A program made the translations under genes and the position numbers. Below, one piece after another: positions 8,126 through 16,012 of a stretch of 53,690 nucleotides of DNA. Source of the stretch: CAZPRY01 sp964589175 (GTDB lineage: Bacteria; Fidelibacterota; UBA2242); contig CAZPRY010000028.1 of the NCBI GenBank assembly GCA_964589175.1, positions 1-53,690 of the forward strand, given 5' to 3'. The notes under the pieces were generated by a model that ran no database searches, had not been told where the DNA came from, and saw only the letters and a program-made list of their open reading frames with translations. Each line of letters begins with the position of its first letter. Position 1 is the stretch's first letter.

Positions 8126-9610
8126 TTAATCTTTAAGTGAATAATATTTTGATACCGCTTCGAATATTACTTTGGTTATTGTTTCGATTGCAAACGGTTT
8201 ACTGATTACAAAATCGATCGTCTGACGAGCTTTGTCCTCGATTTCCATGTTCAGCGCCCAGCCGGAAACGACGATCACCTGGGTTCTGGGGTGAAGCGCT
8301 TTAACTTTCGCAGCGACCTCGTGTCCGCTCATCTCCGGCATACCGAGATCCGTAATGACAATATCGTACGGATACTTTTTGAAATCCTGAATGGCGGCCA
8401 TTGCGGAAGAGTTGGTTTTAACTTCATGACCCATCGATGATAACAATTCATCCAGAACTTCGAGAATGTAGGCTTCATCGTCGACAACCAAAATCCGGCA
8501 GGGCCGGCTGCTGTTAACCTCTTCCACCGTCGTCTGGATTTCGGCTTTACGGGCCGCCATAAAACGGAGCAGAATGCCGGTCCCTTTGCCGATGGTGCTC
8601 TTGACTTCGATCCGTCCGTTGTGGCGCTGGATGATCCCGTAGACTTCGCTCATGCCCAATCCCGTCCCCATCACACCTTTGGTCGTGAAAAAGGGATCAA
8701 AGATTTTCTCGATCGTCTCTTCGGTCATACCGGTTCCGGTATCCTTGAATTCGATCAGGGCGTACTGTCCCTCTTTGCTGCTTTTGACGGTCAGCACGCC
8801 GCCGTCCGGCATGGCGTCCACGGCATTGAAGATGATATTGGTAAAGGCATTGCGCAAATCGGAGGAATCGCCCAGAATATAAAGGCGGTCATCCAGCAAC
8901 AAAACCGGTTCGATGATAATTCCTTTGACTTTGGAAGCCTCTTCCCATTTCGGGCGGGTAATGTCAAAAACCTCTTCCAGCAGTTTTTTCAAGTCGACGG
9001 CACCGGTCAGCTTATCCTTTTTCGGCCGGGCGAATTCCTGAATTTTGCGGACTTTAGCGGCGCCGTCGAGGGCCGATTTCTCAATCATTTCCAGACTGTT
9101 TAAGATCAGCGGATCGATGACTTGCTTCTTCATCAACTGCACTCGTCCCAGAACGACGGTCAGCACATTGTTGAAATCATGAGCGACCCCCGAACTGATC
9201 TGTCCCAGGGCCGTCAGTTTCTTCATCAGGGCCGATTTTTCCTCGATCTCACGCGCCTTAGTAACGTTCTTGCTAATCAGGATGAATCCATTCAACTCGG
9301 CCGCATTATTTAACACCGGGTAGGTGCGCTCTTCAAAATACTCGCCGAATCTTTCATCATAGACAGATATGGGCTGAACGATGCCGCTGGCCAGCGTTTC
9401 GCTTAGCGGGCAATTGACACAGGGCGAGGAGTTCCCGCGAAAGACCCGATAGCACTTCTTGCCAACGATGCTTTCGCCGTTTCCGAGCAGTATGTTAGCC
9501 GAGTGATTCGATTCAATAATCGTATATTCAGGATCACAGAGTGTGATCATGTCATTGATTTTATCGAAAATGATCCGGTATTTATCTTTCGAATCAAGAA
9601 TCGAATCCAA
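8126..9610 (-). CDS. PAS-domain hybrid sensor histidine kinase with C-terminal receiver
   Basis: Signal-transducing kinase, 494 residues, with no obvious membrane helix, so probably cytoplasmic. A PAS domain covers about 8-130 and contains a cysteine cluster (KKCYRVFRG then PCVNCP), a pattern seen in a subset of PAS sensors. HisKA carries the H-box GVAHDFNNVL (about 145-155). The HATPase has N-box NAFTNIIFNAVDA, DTGTGM and GTGLGMSEVYG. A receiver follows (ILVVDDE, DIVITDLGMPEMSG with the phospho-acceptor Asp, VISKPF). It lies downstream of the two lipoprotein/TPR modules and close to the transporter operon. Its partner could be the NtrC-type regulator at 14421-15809, which is an inference from location. 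Confidence 0.93.
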   Translation of the reverse strand: MDSILDSKDKYRIIFDKINDMITLCDPEYTIIESNHSANILLGNGESIVGKKCYRVFRGNSSPCVNCPLSETLASGIVQPISVYDERFGEYFEERTYPVLNNAAELNGFILISKNVTKAREIEEKSALMKKLTALGQISSGVAHDFNNVLTVVLGRVQLMKKQVIDPLILNSLEMIEKSALDGAAKVRKIQEFARPKKDKLTGAVDLKKLLEEVFDITRPKWEEASKVKGIIIEPVLLLDDRLYILGDSSDLRNAFTNIIFNAVDAMPDGGVLTVKSSKEGQYALIEFKDTGTGMTEETIEKIFDPFFTTKGVMGTGLGMSEVYGIIQRHNGRIEVKSTIGKGTGILLRFMAARKAEIQTTVEEVNSSRPCRILVVDDEAYILEVLDELLSSMGHEVKTNSSAMAAIQDFKKYPYDIVITDLGMPEMSGHEVAAKVKALHPRTQVIVVSGWALNMEIEDKARQTIDFVISKPFAIETITKVIFEAVSKYYSLKD

Positions 9611-9652
9611 AGTCTGCCCGATATGTTTTCATTAGTACCGCTCGAACCACTT

Positions 9653-9718
9653 CAGGAAAATACAAAAGTACCGAGTAAATGGCTATCTTTCACTTACCGA
9701 ATACTTTTGTATTTCCTG
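9653..9718. repeat. Long AT-rich inverted repeat between TPR gene A and the kinase gene
   Basis: An 18-base left arm (9653-9670, CAGGAAAATACAAAAGTA) pairs with a 17-base right arm (9702-9718) with a single one-base bulge. An inner GTAA/TTAC pairing extends the stem. It sits 43 bp upstream of the kinase start. It lacks the G+C-rich stem and T-run of an intrinsic terminator, so it may be a leader structure or a small mobile relic. Confidence 0.6.
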
Positions 9719-9731
9719 CTTATAGCGTTAT

Positions 9732-10979
9732 CTAATCGGATAACTCGTCAATCGCCTTATTGATCGTCTTGACTTTGCGTCCGGCGCCGATCTTCTCGTA
9801 CTTTTTCATGGCTCGCATCAACGCCTTTTTCGCCTTGCCCTTCTCGCCGGTACCTTTATACAATTTGGCCAGTTCGATTTCGGCTTCGGCGATGTTGGTA
9901 TCGCTCTTGTAGCGTTCATTGATTCGGATGCAATTCTCAAAATAGGAAACAGCGATTTCGGGACGATTACTGTCACGATTGATCATTCCAAAAATCTTAT
10001 AGGCTTCGGCCATGCTCAGGCGATCTCCGATTTCGGAGAAAATCGAGAAAGCTGAGGTGACCAGCGCCGCACTCTTGGAAAAATCCCCCTCGTAGCAATA
10101 TACTTCCGATTGAAAAAGATAACTGAATGCTTTGGTATATTGGTTGTTCGTCTCTTTGGAAAGTGCCAGGGCCTTATCCATATATTCCAACGCGGTTGAA
10201 TACTCGCCCTTGCATTTGTACGCCAGCCCGATATTGTTGTATATGGGGGCTACCGTATCTTTTTCCTGCTCCAGATCCACAACCTTCAAGGCGTCCATGT
10301 AACACGTAATCGCAGAGTTGTAATCCCCATTCATCTGGTAAATGTTACCCAGATTCATATTCGTCTTGGCCAGATACTCGGAAAACTTCTCGGCCTCTGC
10401 TATATCGCGGGCCTCCTTGAAAAGCTTTTCACCGTCATTAAGTTTGCCCTGTTCCACAAGAGAAGCACCCAATGCGTTTTTAATGCAGGCAATTCCGCGA
10501 TAGTCCTTTAACTCCGTGTAAAGCTGCAGGCTTTTATTGAAATGGCGGTTGGCCGTCTTAAAGTCATTGCGATAGAAAGTAACACTCCCCAAATTCTTAT
10601 CGACCCTGGCCCACAGGTCCTTACTATGGAATTTGCGGTGATTTTCTGAGAGGAATTTTAGCAGTCGCTCTCCTCTCTCCAGCTCGCCAAACTTGATCGA
10701 TATTTCCGATACCTCAAATAGAAAAATGAAGTACTCGGACATATCCAGATATTTTTGTGCGTGATGAATGATCGTGTCAAAATCGATATCCCTGAATACC
10801 CTCTCTTTGTTGTAGAGTGGGATATCATCCGGGAGGAGATCTTTTTTCCAGATATTGTTTAAGATCCGTTCCCGTTCGCCCCGAAAGTCACTGATTCTTT
10901 TAGAAAACTCATCACCACAGCATCGAATAGCGAGCGTCGAAATTTCCTGTATGTATTTCTGAAATGTTTTATTTACCAT
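9732..10979 (-). CDS. TPR-repeat protein A (module A)
   Basis: A 415-residue soluble protein without a signal peptide. About nine tetratricopeptide repeats run from roughly residue 100 to 400; recognisable units include AKTNMNLGNIYQMNGDYNSA, APIYNNIGLAYKCKGEYSTA and AEAYKIFGMINRDSNRPEIA. TPR arrays are protein-interaction scaffolds, so it could bind the kinase, the activator or another partner. It is a close paralogue of 12169-13407: shared blocks include RDIDFDTIIH, LGASLVEQG versus LGATMVEQG, and AFSYLFQSEV. It lies about 95 bp downstream of lipoprotein A, with a hairpin in the gap. The particular function is not recognised. Confidence 0.9.
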   Translation of the reverse strand: MVNKTFQKYIQEISTLAIRCCGDEFSKRISDFRGERERILNNIWKKDLLPDDIPLYNKERVFRDIDFDTIIHHAQKYLDMSEYFIFLFEVSEISIKFGELERGERLLKFLSENHRKFHSKDLWARVDKNLGSVTFYRNDFKTANRHFNKSLQLYTELKDYRGIACIKNALGASLVEQGKLNDGEKLFKEARDIAEAEKFSEYLAKTNMNLGNIYQMNGDYNSAITCYMDALKVVDLEQEKDTVAPIYNNIGLAYKCKGEYSTALEYMDKALALSKETNNQYTKAFSYLFQSEVYCYEGDFSKSAALVTSAFSIFSEIGDRLSMAEAYKIFGMINRDSNRPEIAVSYFENCIRINERYKSDTNIAEAEIELAKLYKGTGEKGKAKKALMRAMKKYEKIGAGRKVKTINKAIDELSD

Positions 10980-11027
10980 ACTCTATTCTCACTTTGCTTT
11001 GATGATCCCTCATACCAATTACCCACA

Positions 11028-11053
11028 ACTCAGGTTAAATTCCTTTCCTGAGT
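11028..11053. other. Intercistronic hairpin in module A
   Basis: ACTCAGG (11028-11034) and CCTGAGT (11047-11053) form a 7-bp stem with a 12-base loop between lipoprotein A and TPR protein A. There is no T-run, so it may adjust relative expression of the two genes and not end transcription. Confidence 0.45.
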
Positions 11054-11074
11054 CAAGTAGGCTATCGTTTGGGC

Positions 11075-11734
11075 CTATAATCCCCACTGATAGCGTGTGA
11101 AATGATTGACATAAACCGAAACGGTTTTACTATTCCAATCAATTTCCGGGTTGGGCACGAGCACCCACAGACGTGTGGATTCATCCAGCCAGTAAACATT
11201 CAGATCTTCAGGATTACCGTTATAATTGAGACAAGCGAAGGATAGCGTGACCCTTACATCTTTATCAAACGAACCATCCGGCCCGAATTCGACGCCGGGT
11301 TCTCCATACAGATAAGCCACGAATACGCTTATCCAACGAGAACCTTCCGGGAAAGCGTGCGACGGTATATCAACCATGTTTCCAAGGGTCCAGAAATAAT
11401 CGCCAACCGTGCCACCTTGGGACCTTTTAATATTTTCACAAGCATAACCCCAAGTAGGCCACCCTCCCCGTTTTTCGAGCGCTCTCTCGGGATCTTGGGC
11501 AGAAAGGCTCAATTCATCCTGAATTTCCTTTCTCTGTCTCTCCGTCAGCACCTTGGAAAGGTATTCGGCTTTCCAGGGAATCCAGGTGATATCTTCGGCT
11601 GCGATCCCTTGATTCTCAGCCAGACTGGTTTGGGGCCCGGGCCCAACAATCGATTCTTCACCGCAGCCCGCCAGGACCATCAGGCTGACAGCAGCAACTG
11701 CCAAAACGGCCAATGAAAAACTTTTCCTTTTCAT
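11075..11734 (-). CDS. ZU5-like-domain lipoprotein A (module A)
   Basis: A 219-residue predicted lipoprotein, presumably on the periplasmic or outer face. The ATG at 11734 follows GGGAG five bases upstream and opens a signal peptide with lipobox LAGC. After a linker starting EESIVGPGPQ, a beta-rich ZU5-like domain extends from about residue 100 (GGTVGDYFWTLGNMVDIP, GVEFGPDGSFDKDVRVTLSF). It ends NHFTRYQWGL, identical in its last seven residues to lipoprotein B (13508-14101). A candidate sigma-54 promoter lies 49 bp upstream. Its ligand is unknown. Confidence 0.88.
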   Translation of the reverse strand: MKRKSFSLAVLAVAAVSLMVLAGCGEESIVGPGPQTSLAENQGIAAEDITWIPWKAEYLSKVLTERQRKEIQDELSLSAQDPERALEKRGGWPTWGYACENIKRSQGGTVGDYFWTLGNMVDIPSHAFPEGSRWISVFVAYLYGEPGVEFGPDGSFDKDVRVTLSFACLNYNGNPEDLNVYWLDESTRLWVLVPNPEIDWNSKTVSVYVNHFTRYQWGL

Positions 11735-11782
11735 TACAACTCCCGCGTTAATTATTTTCTCCAAACAGCGTTTATTCTACCT

Positions 11783-11798
11783 TACAAAACATATACCA
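11783..11798 (-). promoter_or_regulatory. Candidate sigma-54 (-24/-12) promoter of lipoprotein A
   Basis: On the minus strand this reads TGGTATATGTTTTGTA, with the spacing of the sigma-54 consensus TGGCAC-N5-TTGCA. The -24 GG is kept and the -12 GC is replaced by GT. The same arrangement, TGGTAT-N5-TTGTA, occurs at an almost identical distance before lipoprotein B. It leaves a leader of roughly 35-40 bases. Confidence 0.5.
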
Positions 11799-11958
11799 AA
11801 ATATCAAATCAAATTCGCAATATCTCTTTTTTTTTCTAATCAAATATAATTTACACGGTTTTTTTCGATAGGGCGTGATTTATAACCAGAAATTGGCTTT
11901 TTTCAATATTTTTTTGACTAAGGTGTTTCCAAATTGCCTGACCCCAAAACTCACCGAA

Positions 11959-11994
11959 TGGTCTTTATCAACCATTATTGGTTGATATCGACCA
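11959..11994. promoter_or_regulatory. Paired-dyad candidate enhancer, module A
   Basis: The layout is TGGT-N8-ACCA, four bases, TGGT-N8-ACCA, so the two dyads are 20 bp apart centre to centre (two helical turns). It lies 160 bp upstream of the candidate -24 element. The same 36-bp architecture is found before lipoprotein B with different spacer bases, which points to selected half-sites. An NtrC-family activator encoded next door is the obvious candidate binder. Confidence 0.6.
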
Positions 11995-12168
11995 CCTGTG
12001 AGGAGAAAATCCCTGACTTTCTATACTGCCATTCGATTGACATCTTGCCTGAATTATCGCAGGATGTCTTTTAGGGATAATATTCTTGATTATGCTCTGA
12101 TGTCCTGTTTGGATCAATCTCCGTTTACACTATCGTTCAATTTCCAGATCATTATATATCGCCTACCC

Positions 12169-13407
12169 CTAATTGGGTAATTCATCCATTACTCTGTTTA
12201 CATATTCGGCCCTTTGCCGGGCCCCCAGCTTTTCGAAGACACTGAGCGCCGCCCGAAGTGTCTTGCGGGCCTGGCGCACATCCTCCTGCATCCGGTATAA
12301 CTTGGCCAATTCAATCTGAGCTTCTGCCAAATTGATCAAATTTTGATAGCGATCGTTGATACGGATGCTGTTTTCAAAGTAAGAAATCGCCAGATCATAG
12401 CGCCGACCTTCCCGGTGTATCATTCCCAATATTTTATAAGCCTCGGCCATGCTCAAATGATCGCCGATTTCCGAAAAGATGGAAAACGCCGAGGTTACCA
12501 GGGCCGTACTCTTGGCAAATTCTCCTTCGTAACAGAACACTTCCGACTGAAAAAGATAGCTGAATGCACGTGTATAACGATTATAGGTCTCTTTCGACAG
12601 ATCTAGCGATTTGTCCAGGTATTCAATTGCCCTGGAGAAATCCCCCTTCGATTTATAGGCTAACGCGATGTTATTATAGATAGATGCGATCGTATCTTGC
12701 TTACGCTCTTTCTTGACTATCTCCAGAGCTGCCTGGTAGCATTCCACAGCATTATCATAATCTCCATTCATGTGATAAATATTGCCCAGATTCATATTGG
12801 CCTTGGCCAGATATTCTGAAAAATCCTTCTCCGCGGCGATGTCCCGTGCCTCTTTAAAATAGTCCTCTCCCTTATCCAGATTGCCCTGTTCTACCATGGT
12901 AGCACCCAGAGCGTTCTTCAGACAGGCGATTCCACGTTGATCGTTCAATTGCACATAGATCTGCAGACTCCGCGTATAGTAGCGCTTCGCATCCTTATAC
13001 TCATTACGATAGAAGGTGATATTTCCCAGATTCTGCTCTATTTGGGCCAGAAAGTGCTTGTCGAGGAATCCCCGGCTTTTCTCCGCGAGATATTTCAACA
13101 GCCGTTCTGCGTGTTCCAATTCACCGAACCGGATTGAGATTTCGGCGATTTTATATAAAAACCGGTAGTACTGAACCGACCCTAAAAACTGGTGCGAACA
13201 GTGGATGATCGTATCGAAGTCGATATCTCTGAAAATCCGCTCCTGGGCGGGCTGATCCAGCCGCTCCGGCAATCGATCCGCTTTCCAAACGTTATGCAGA
13301 ATTCGCTCCCGTTCGTTCCGCAGAAAACCGACGTGGCGGACAAATTCATCCCCGCAATATTGGTGGGCCAGTACGGAAATCTCTTGTATGAAGTTCTGAA
13401 TAGCCAT
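12169..13407 (-). CDS. TPR-repeat protein B (module B)
   Basis: A 412-residue soluble tetratricopeptide-repeat protein, paralogue of 9732-10979 over its whole length. The N-terminal 90 residues share QEISVLAHQYCGDEF, RERILHNVW and RDIDFDTIIH with it. TPR units include AKANMNLGNIYHMNGDYDNA, ASIYNNIALAYKSKGDFSRA and AEAYKILGMIHREGRRYDLA. It follows lipoprotein B by about 100 bp, matching the gene order of module A. Family knowledge suggests a protein-binding scaffold; the partner is unknown. Confidence 0.9.
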   Translation of the reverse strand: MAIQNFIQEISVLAHQYCGDEFVRHVGFLRNERERILHNVWKADRLPERLDQPAQERIFRDIDFDTIIHCSHQFLGSVQYYRFLYKIAEISIRFGELEHAERLLKYLAEKSRGFLDKHFLAQIEQNLGNITFYRNEYKDAKRYYTRSLQIYVQLNDQRGIACLKNALGATMVEQGNLDKGEDYFKEARDIAAEKDFSEYLAKANMNLGNIYHMNGDYDNAVECYQAALEIVKKERKQDTIASIYNNIALAYKSKGDFSRAIEYLDKSLDLSKETYNRYTRAFSYLFQSEVFCYEGEFAKSTALVTSAFSIFSEIGDHLSMAEAYKILGMIHREGRRYDLAISYFENSIRINDRYQNLINLAEAQIELAKLYRMQEDVRQARKTLRAALSVFEKLGARQRAEYVNRVMDELPN

Positions 13408-13446
13408 TTTGTTCCTTACTAATAATCACATGCTTAAATCAATTCG

Positions 13447-13502
13447 AAATCCGGTGACCCGTGTGAACGAACATTCAAACGGATTTACCGATTCCGGAAT
13501 CG
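13447..13502. other. Intercistronic inverted repeats in module B
   Basis: AAATCCG (13447-13453) can pair with CGGATTT (13480-13486). A perfect 14-bp palindrome CGATTCCGGAATCG follows at 13489-13502, just before the lipoprotein B stop. The module A gap also holds a hairpin in the same place, though the sequence differs. Confidence 0.4.
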
Positions 13503-13507
13503 ATAGC

Positions 13508-14101
13508 TTATAATCCCCACTGATAGCGGGTAAAATGATCGGTAAGGAATGTCACAAGCTTGTTGGAATAATCAATGTCAATGTAGTCTGAGCTCAGCTC
13601 GTACCAAGTATCACCGTTGGAATTCTCGCAATAATATACTTTGAAATCCAGCGCATCCTGGTCGGTCACGATATCCAGGTACTCCCAGGATAGTGTTATC
13701 GTCACCGGTTTATTAAATTGACCGCTGGGAAGAAACTCCACTCCAGCTCCCGTCTGTTCGTGCCCCTCAAGGCAGAGCACTTCAACGGTGATAAAGGTTT
13801 TCTCGTCCAGGGCGCCGGCCGGGATATCTACCCGATTCTCGAGTGTCTGGTTACCCCCGATGAATCCGCCATTGTCCGGTACAATCGTTTTGCCTGCAAA
13901 ACCGATTTTACCCAATCCCATCATGTCCCGGGTAACTTCCGGTTTCCACTGCAGCCACGTAATCTGTTCCGTGGGTATCCCCTGCCCCTGACTGAGCTGC
14001 GGGCTCGGTCCCATGATAGTCTCTTCACCACAATTGACCATCAGCGCAAGCGCGATGACGGCAAAGGCACAAATCGTTAATTTGAAATGTTTTGATCGCA
14101 T
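13508..14101 (-). CDS. ZU5-like-domain lipoprotein B (module B)
   Basis: A 197-residue predicted lipoprotein with an N-terminal helix (LTICAFAVIALALMVNC) and Cys near position 24, followed by GEETIMGPSPQLSQGQGIP, closely matching lipoprotein A. The beta-rich ZU5-like region includes NRVDIPAGALDEKTFITVEV and GVEFLPSGQFNKPVTITLSW. The last residues, DHFTRYQWGL, nearly repeat lipoprotein A. GGGAG precedes the ATG. The middle of the protein differs more from lipoprotein A than the ends do, so the two copies may recognise different ligands. Confidence 0.88.
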   Translation of the reverse strand: MRSKHFKLTICAFAVIALALMVNCGEETIMGPSPQLSQGQGIPTEQITWLQWKPEVTRDMMGLGKIGFAGKTIVPDNGGFIGGNQTLENRVDIPAGALDEKTFITVEVLCLEGHEQTGAGVEFLPSGQFNKPVTITLSWEYLDIVTDQDALDFKVYYCENSNGDTWYELSSDYIDIDYSNKLVTFLTDHFTRYQWGL

Positions 14102-14147
14102 GTTTAGCTCCCGCGTTTATTTTTGATGACTCGCTTTCTATAGACCT

Positions 14148-14163
14148 TACAAACTACATACCA
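14148..14163 (-). promoter_or_regulatory. Candidate sigma-54 (-24/-12) promoter of lipoprotein B
   Basis: The minus strand reads TGGTATGTAGTTTGTA, matching the module A site in the -24 block, the spacing and the -12 block (TTGTAAGG). It lies 47 bp from the ATG, versus 49 bp in module A. The -12 GC of the consensus is GT in both copies, which is the main weakness of the call. Confidence 0.5.
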
Positions 14164-14328
14164 AAAACTCATTCTGTTCCTTTCGGAGCTGGGCTTAGGC
14201 TGTGTACCGGATCACATTTATTTTTACGCCCTTCGGGGCACTCACAGATATGAATTAACTTTTTGATAGCATTTTGCATCATCTGTTAATGTAATTGCCC
14301 AGCCCGGGAACGAAAATCGTCGCTAGCA

Positions 14329-14364
14329 TGGTTGTATTGAACCATAAGTGGTTGAAATAAACCA
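14329..14364. promoter_or_regulatory. Paired-dyad candidate enhancer, module B
   Basis: TGGT-N8-ACCA, four bases, TGGT-N8-ACCA, identical in layout to 11959-11994. The right dyad is a clean TGGTT-N6-AACCA and the left one ATGGTT-N6-AACCAT. It lies about 165 bp upstream of the candidate -24 element and just beyond the stop of the NtrC-family gene. Confidence 0.6.
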
Positions 14365-14420
14365 ATCATTCATCGGGTTCGGCTATAGTAAGGAAAGGTA
14401 ATCGTGGGATTCGGACCGCT

Positions 14421-15809
14421 TCAATTATTGCTGCTGCTTGATCCCAACTCGAACTTTTTCATGCGGTATTTGAGGGTTTCACGCGATATTTTCAGTAATC
14501 TCGCAGCATGGGTTTGGTTGCCGTTGGTAGCGGAAAGCGCGTTTTCGATCAGTCTTTTCTCTACGTCCGTCAGGGATATCCCATTCGGCGGGAATTCATA
14601 CATCGAAAGATCGCTAAAGGAGCCGGACTCCTGCTTCAGTGCATTCCCAAAAAGGCTGACGCTGTCGGCAGTGATATAGTCGCCGCGCTCAAAGAGCACG
14701 GCGCGTTCCATGACATTTTTCAATTCGCGGACGTTACCCGGCCATTTATGCAGGAGCAGGTTCTGTTTGACTTCCGGCGATATATCCCGGATATTCTTCT
14801 TGAATTCATGATTGAAAATCGTTAAGAAATGCCCGGCCAGAACCAGCACATCATCTCTCCGCTCGCGCAGCGGCGGCAGGGTGGTTGAGGCTACATTGAG
14901 ACGATAGAAAAGATCCTCGCGAAAACTTTTCTGCACGACCAATTTTTCAATGTCCCGCGAGGTGGCGCTGATGATCCGGCAATCCACGGTAATCTCTTTG
15001 GTACCGCCGACCCGCCTGAATTTCTGCTCTTCCAGAACCCGTAGCAGTTTGGCCTGCAATCCCACGTCCATGTCTCCGATCTCATCCAGAAAAAAAGTGC
15101 CCTGGTGAGCCAACTCCAGCAATCCCTTTTTACGATGCGTCGCGCCCGTAAAGGCGCCCTGCTCATAGCCAAACAGTTCCGCTTCCAGCAGGGTTTCCTG
15201 AAAAGCGGAACAGTTGATTTCGATGAATGGTTTGTCCGCGCGCTGACTGTTATAGTGGATAGCCCGGGCGACCAGTTCCTTGCCGGTTCCCGTCTCACCC
15301 CGAATCAGAACCGTCGTACGTGGTGAATCGGCGACCTGCTGAATAAATTTCAACACATTCTTGATTTTGGGGCTTTTCCCGATGATCTCGTTGAAACCGA
15401 GGCGCTGCTCCTTCTCCTTCTGAAGGTAGGCGATCTGCTCATCTTTCTGTTTGTTGTCCCGCGCCTTATTGACCGTCAGGACGATCTCGTCCAGGTTGAA
15501 CGGCTTCTTGATATAATCCCAGGCTCCGAGTTTCATGGCGGTTACTGCGGAAGAGATATCGGCATAACTGGTGATAATGATGACTACAATTTCATCGTTA
15601 TGCTTCTTGATCAGGCGCAGACATTCGAGCCCATCCATGCCGGGTAATTTGAAATCCAGCAAAACCAGGTCCGGTTCATCCAGCCGGATAGATCGCAGGG
15701 CATCTTCCGCATTCCCAAAACAACGCAGTTCGTGCCCGGCCGGGCTGAGCAACTCGAGGAGTGCATCCCGAATGCCTTTGTCATCATCTACTACTACAAT
15801 GGAAGCCAT
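14421..15809 (-). CDS. NtrC-family sigma-54-dependent response regulator
   Basis: A 462-residue transcriptional activator. The receiver domain (1-120) has VVDDD, LVLLDFKLPGMDG with the phospho-acceptor Asp, and YIKKPF. The AAA+ domain (about 140-370) has Walker A GETGTGKE, the GAFTGA loop that contacts sigma-54, Walker B GTFFLDEIGDM and the arginine-finger region. A Fis-type helix-turn-helix closes the protein (NGNQTHAARLLKISRETLKYRMKKF, about 430-455). It is the first gene of the minus-strand signalling island and sits directly upstream of lipoprotein B. It probably acts on the paired-dyad elements at 14329 and 11959. Confidence 0.95.
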   Translation of the reverse strand: MASIVVVDDDKGIRDALLELLSPAGHELRCFGNAEDALRSIRLDEPDLVLLDFKLPGMDGLECLRLIKKHNDEIVVIIITSYADISSAVTAMKLGAWDYIKKPFNLDEIVLTVNKARDNKQKDEQIAYLQKEKEQRLGFNEIIGKSPKIKNVLKFIQQVADSPRTTVLIRGETGTGKELVARAIHYNSQRADKPFIEINCSAFQETLLEAELFGYEQGAFTGATHRKKGLLELAHQGTFFLDEIGDMDVGLQAKLLRVLEEQKFRRVGGTKEITVDCRIISATSRDIEKLVVQKSFREDLFYRLNVASTTLPPLRERRDDVLVLAGHFLTIFNHEFKKNIRDISPEVKQNLLLHKWPGNVRELKNVMERAVLFERGDYITADSVSLFGNALKQESGSFSDLSMYEFPPNGISLTDVEKRLIENALSATNGNQTHAARLLKISRETLKYRMKKFELGSSSSNN

Positions 15810-16012
15810 ACAATCCTGAATTTTTGGTGTATTATATTAGGAATCCACTGGATTAAATGCAATAGTTACCATAACCTCTTTTGGGTAGGACAAAATAAGA
15901 ATGAATTCTGTCACATTTTTCTTAAATTGCAATCGTAGCGAAAGGCTGTTCGCCAAAGCGTTCTTTCGCTCGGATTGTTTTGTTTGTCTCTTAATATTTC
16001 TAAATTGGTTTT

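Larger units (their letters stand above)
11735..12168. other. Regulatory intergenic region upstream of lipoprotein A
   Basis: This 434-bp gap follows the stop of TPR protein B and precedes lipoprotein A. It holds the sigma-54-like promoter (11783-11798) and the paired-dyad element (11959-11994). The A+T-rich stretch between them (11800-11940) includes long T-runs that could bend. Nothing further was recognised in 11995-12168. Confidence 0.6.
14102..14420. other. Regulatory intergenic region upstream of lipoprotein B
   Basis: This 319-bp gap between the NtrC-family gene stop and lipoprotein B holds the sigma-54-like promoter (14148-14163) and the paired-dyad element (14329-14364). No small gene or RNA was recognised in the remainder. 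Confidence 0.6.

Noticed and set aside
8118..8127. AACCCGGGTT palindrome between the kinase and transporter genes
   Set aside because: Ten bases, partly in the kinase stop codon, with no T-run; too short to call a terminator or operator.
15937..15970. AGCGAAAG...CTTTCGCT inverted repeat upstream of the FAD oxidoreductase
   Set aside because: Eight-bp arms with an 18-base spacer are weak alone; no second copy or linked regulator supports an operator.
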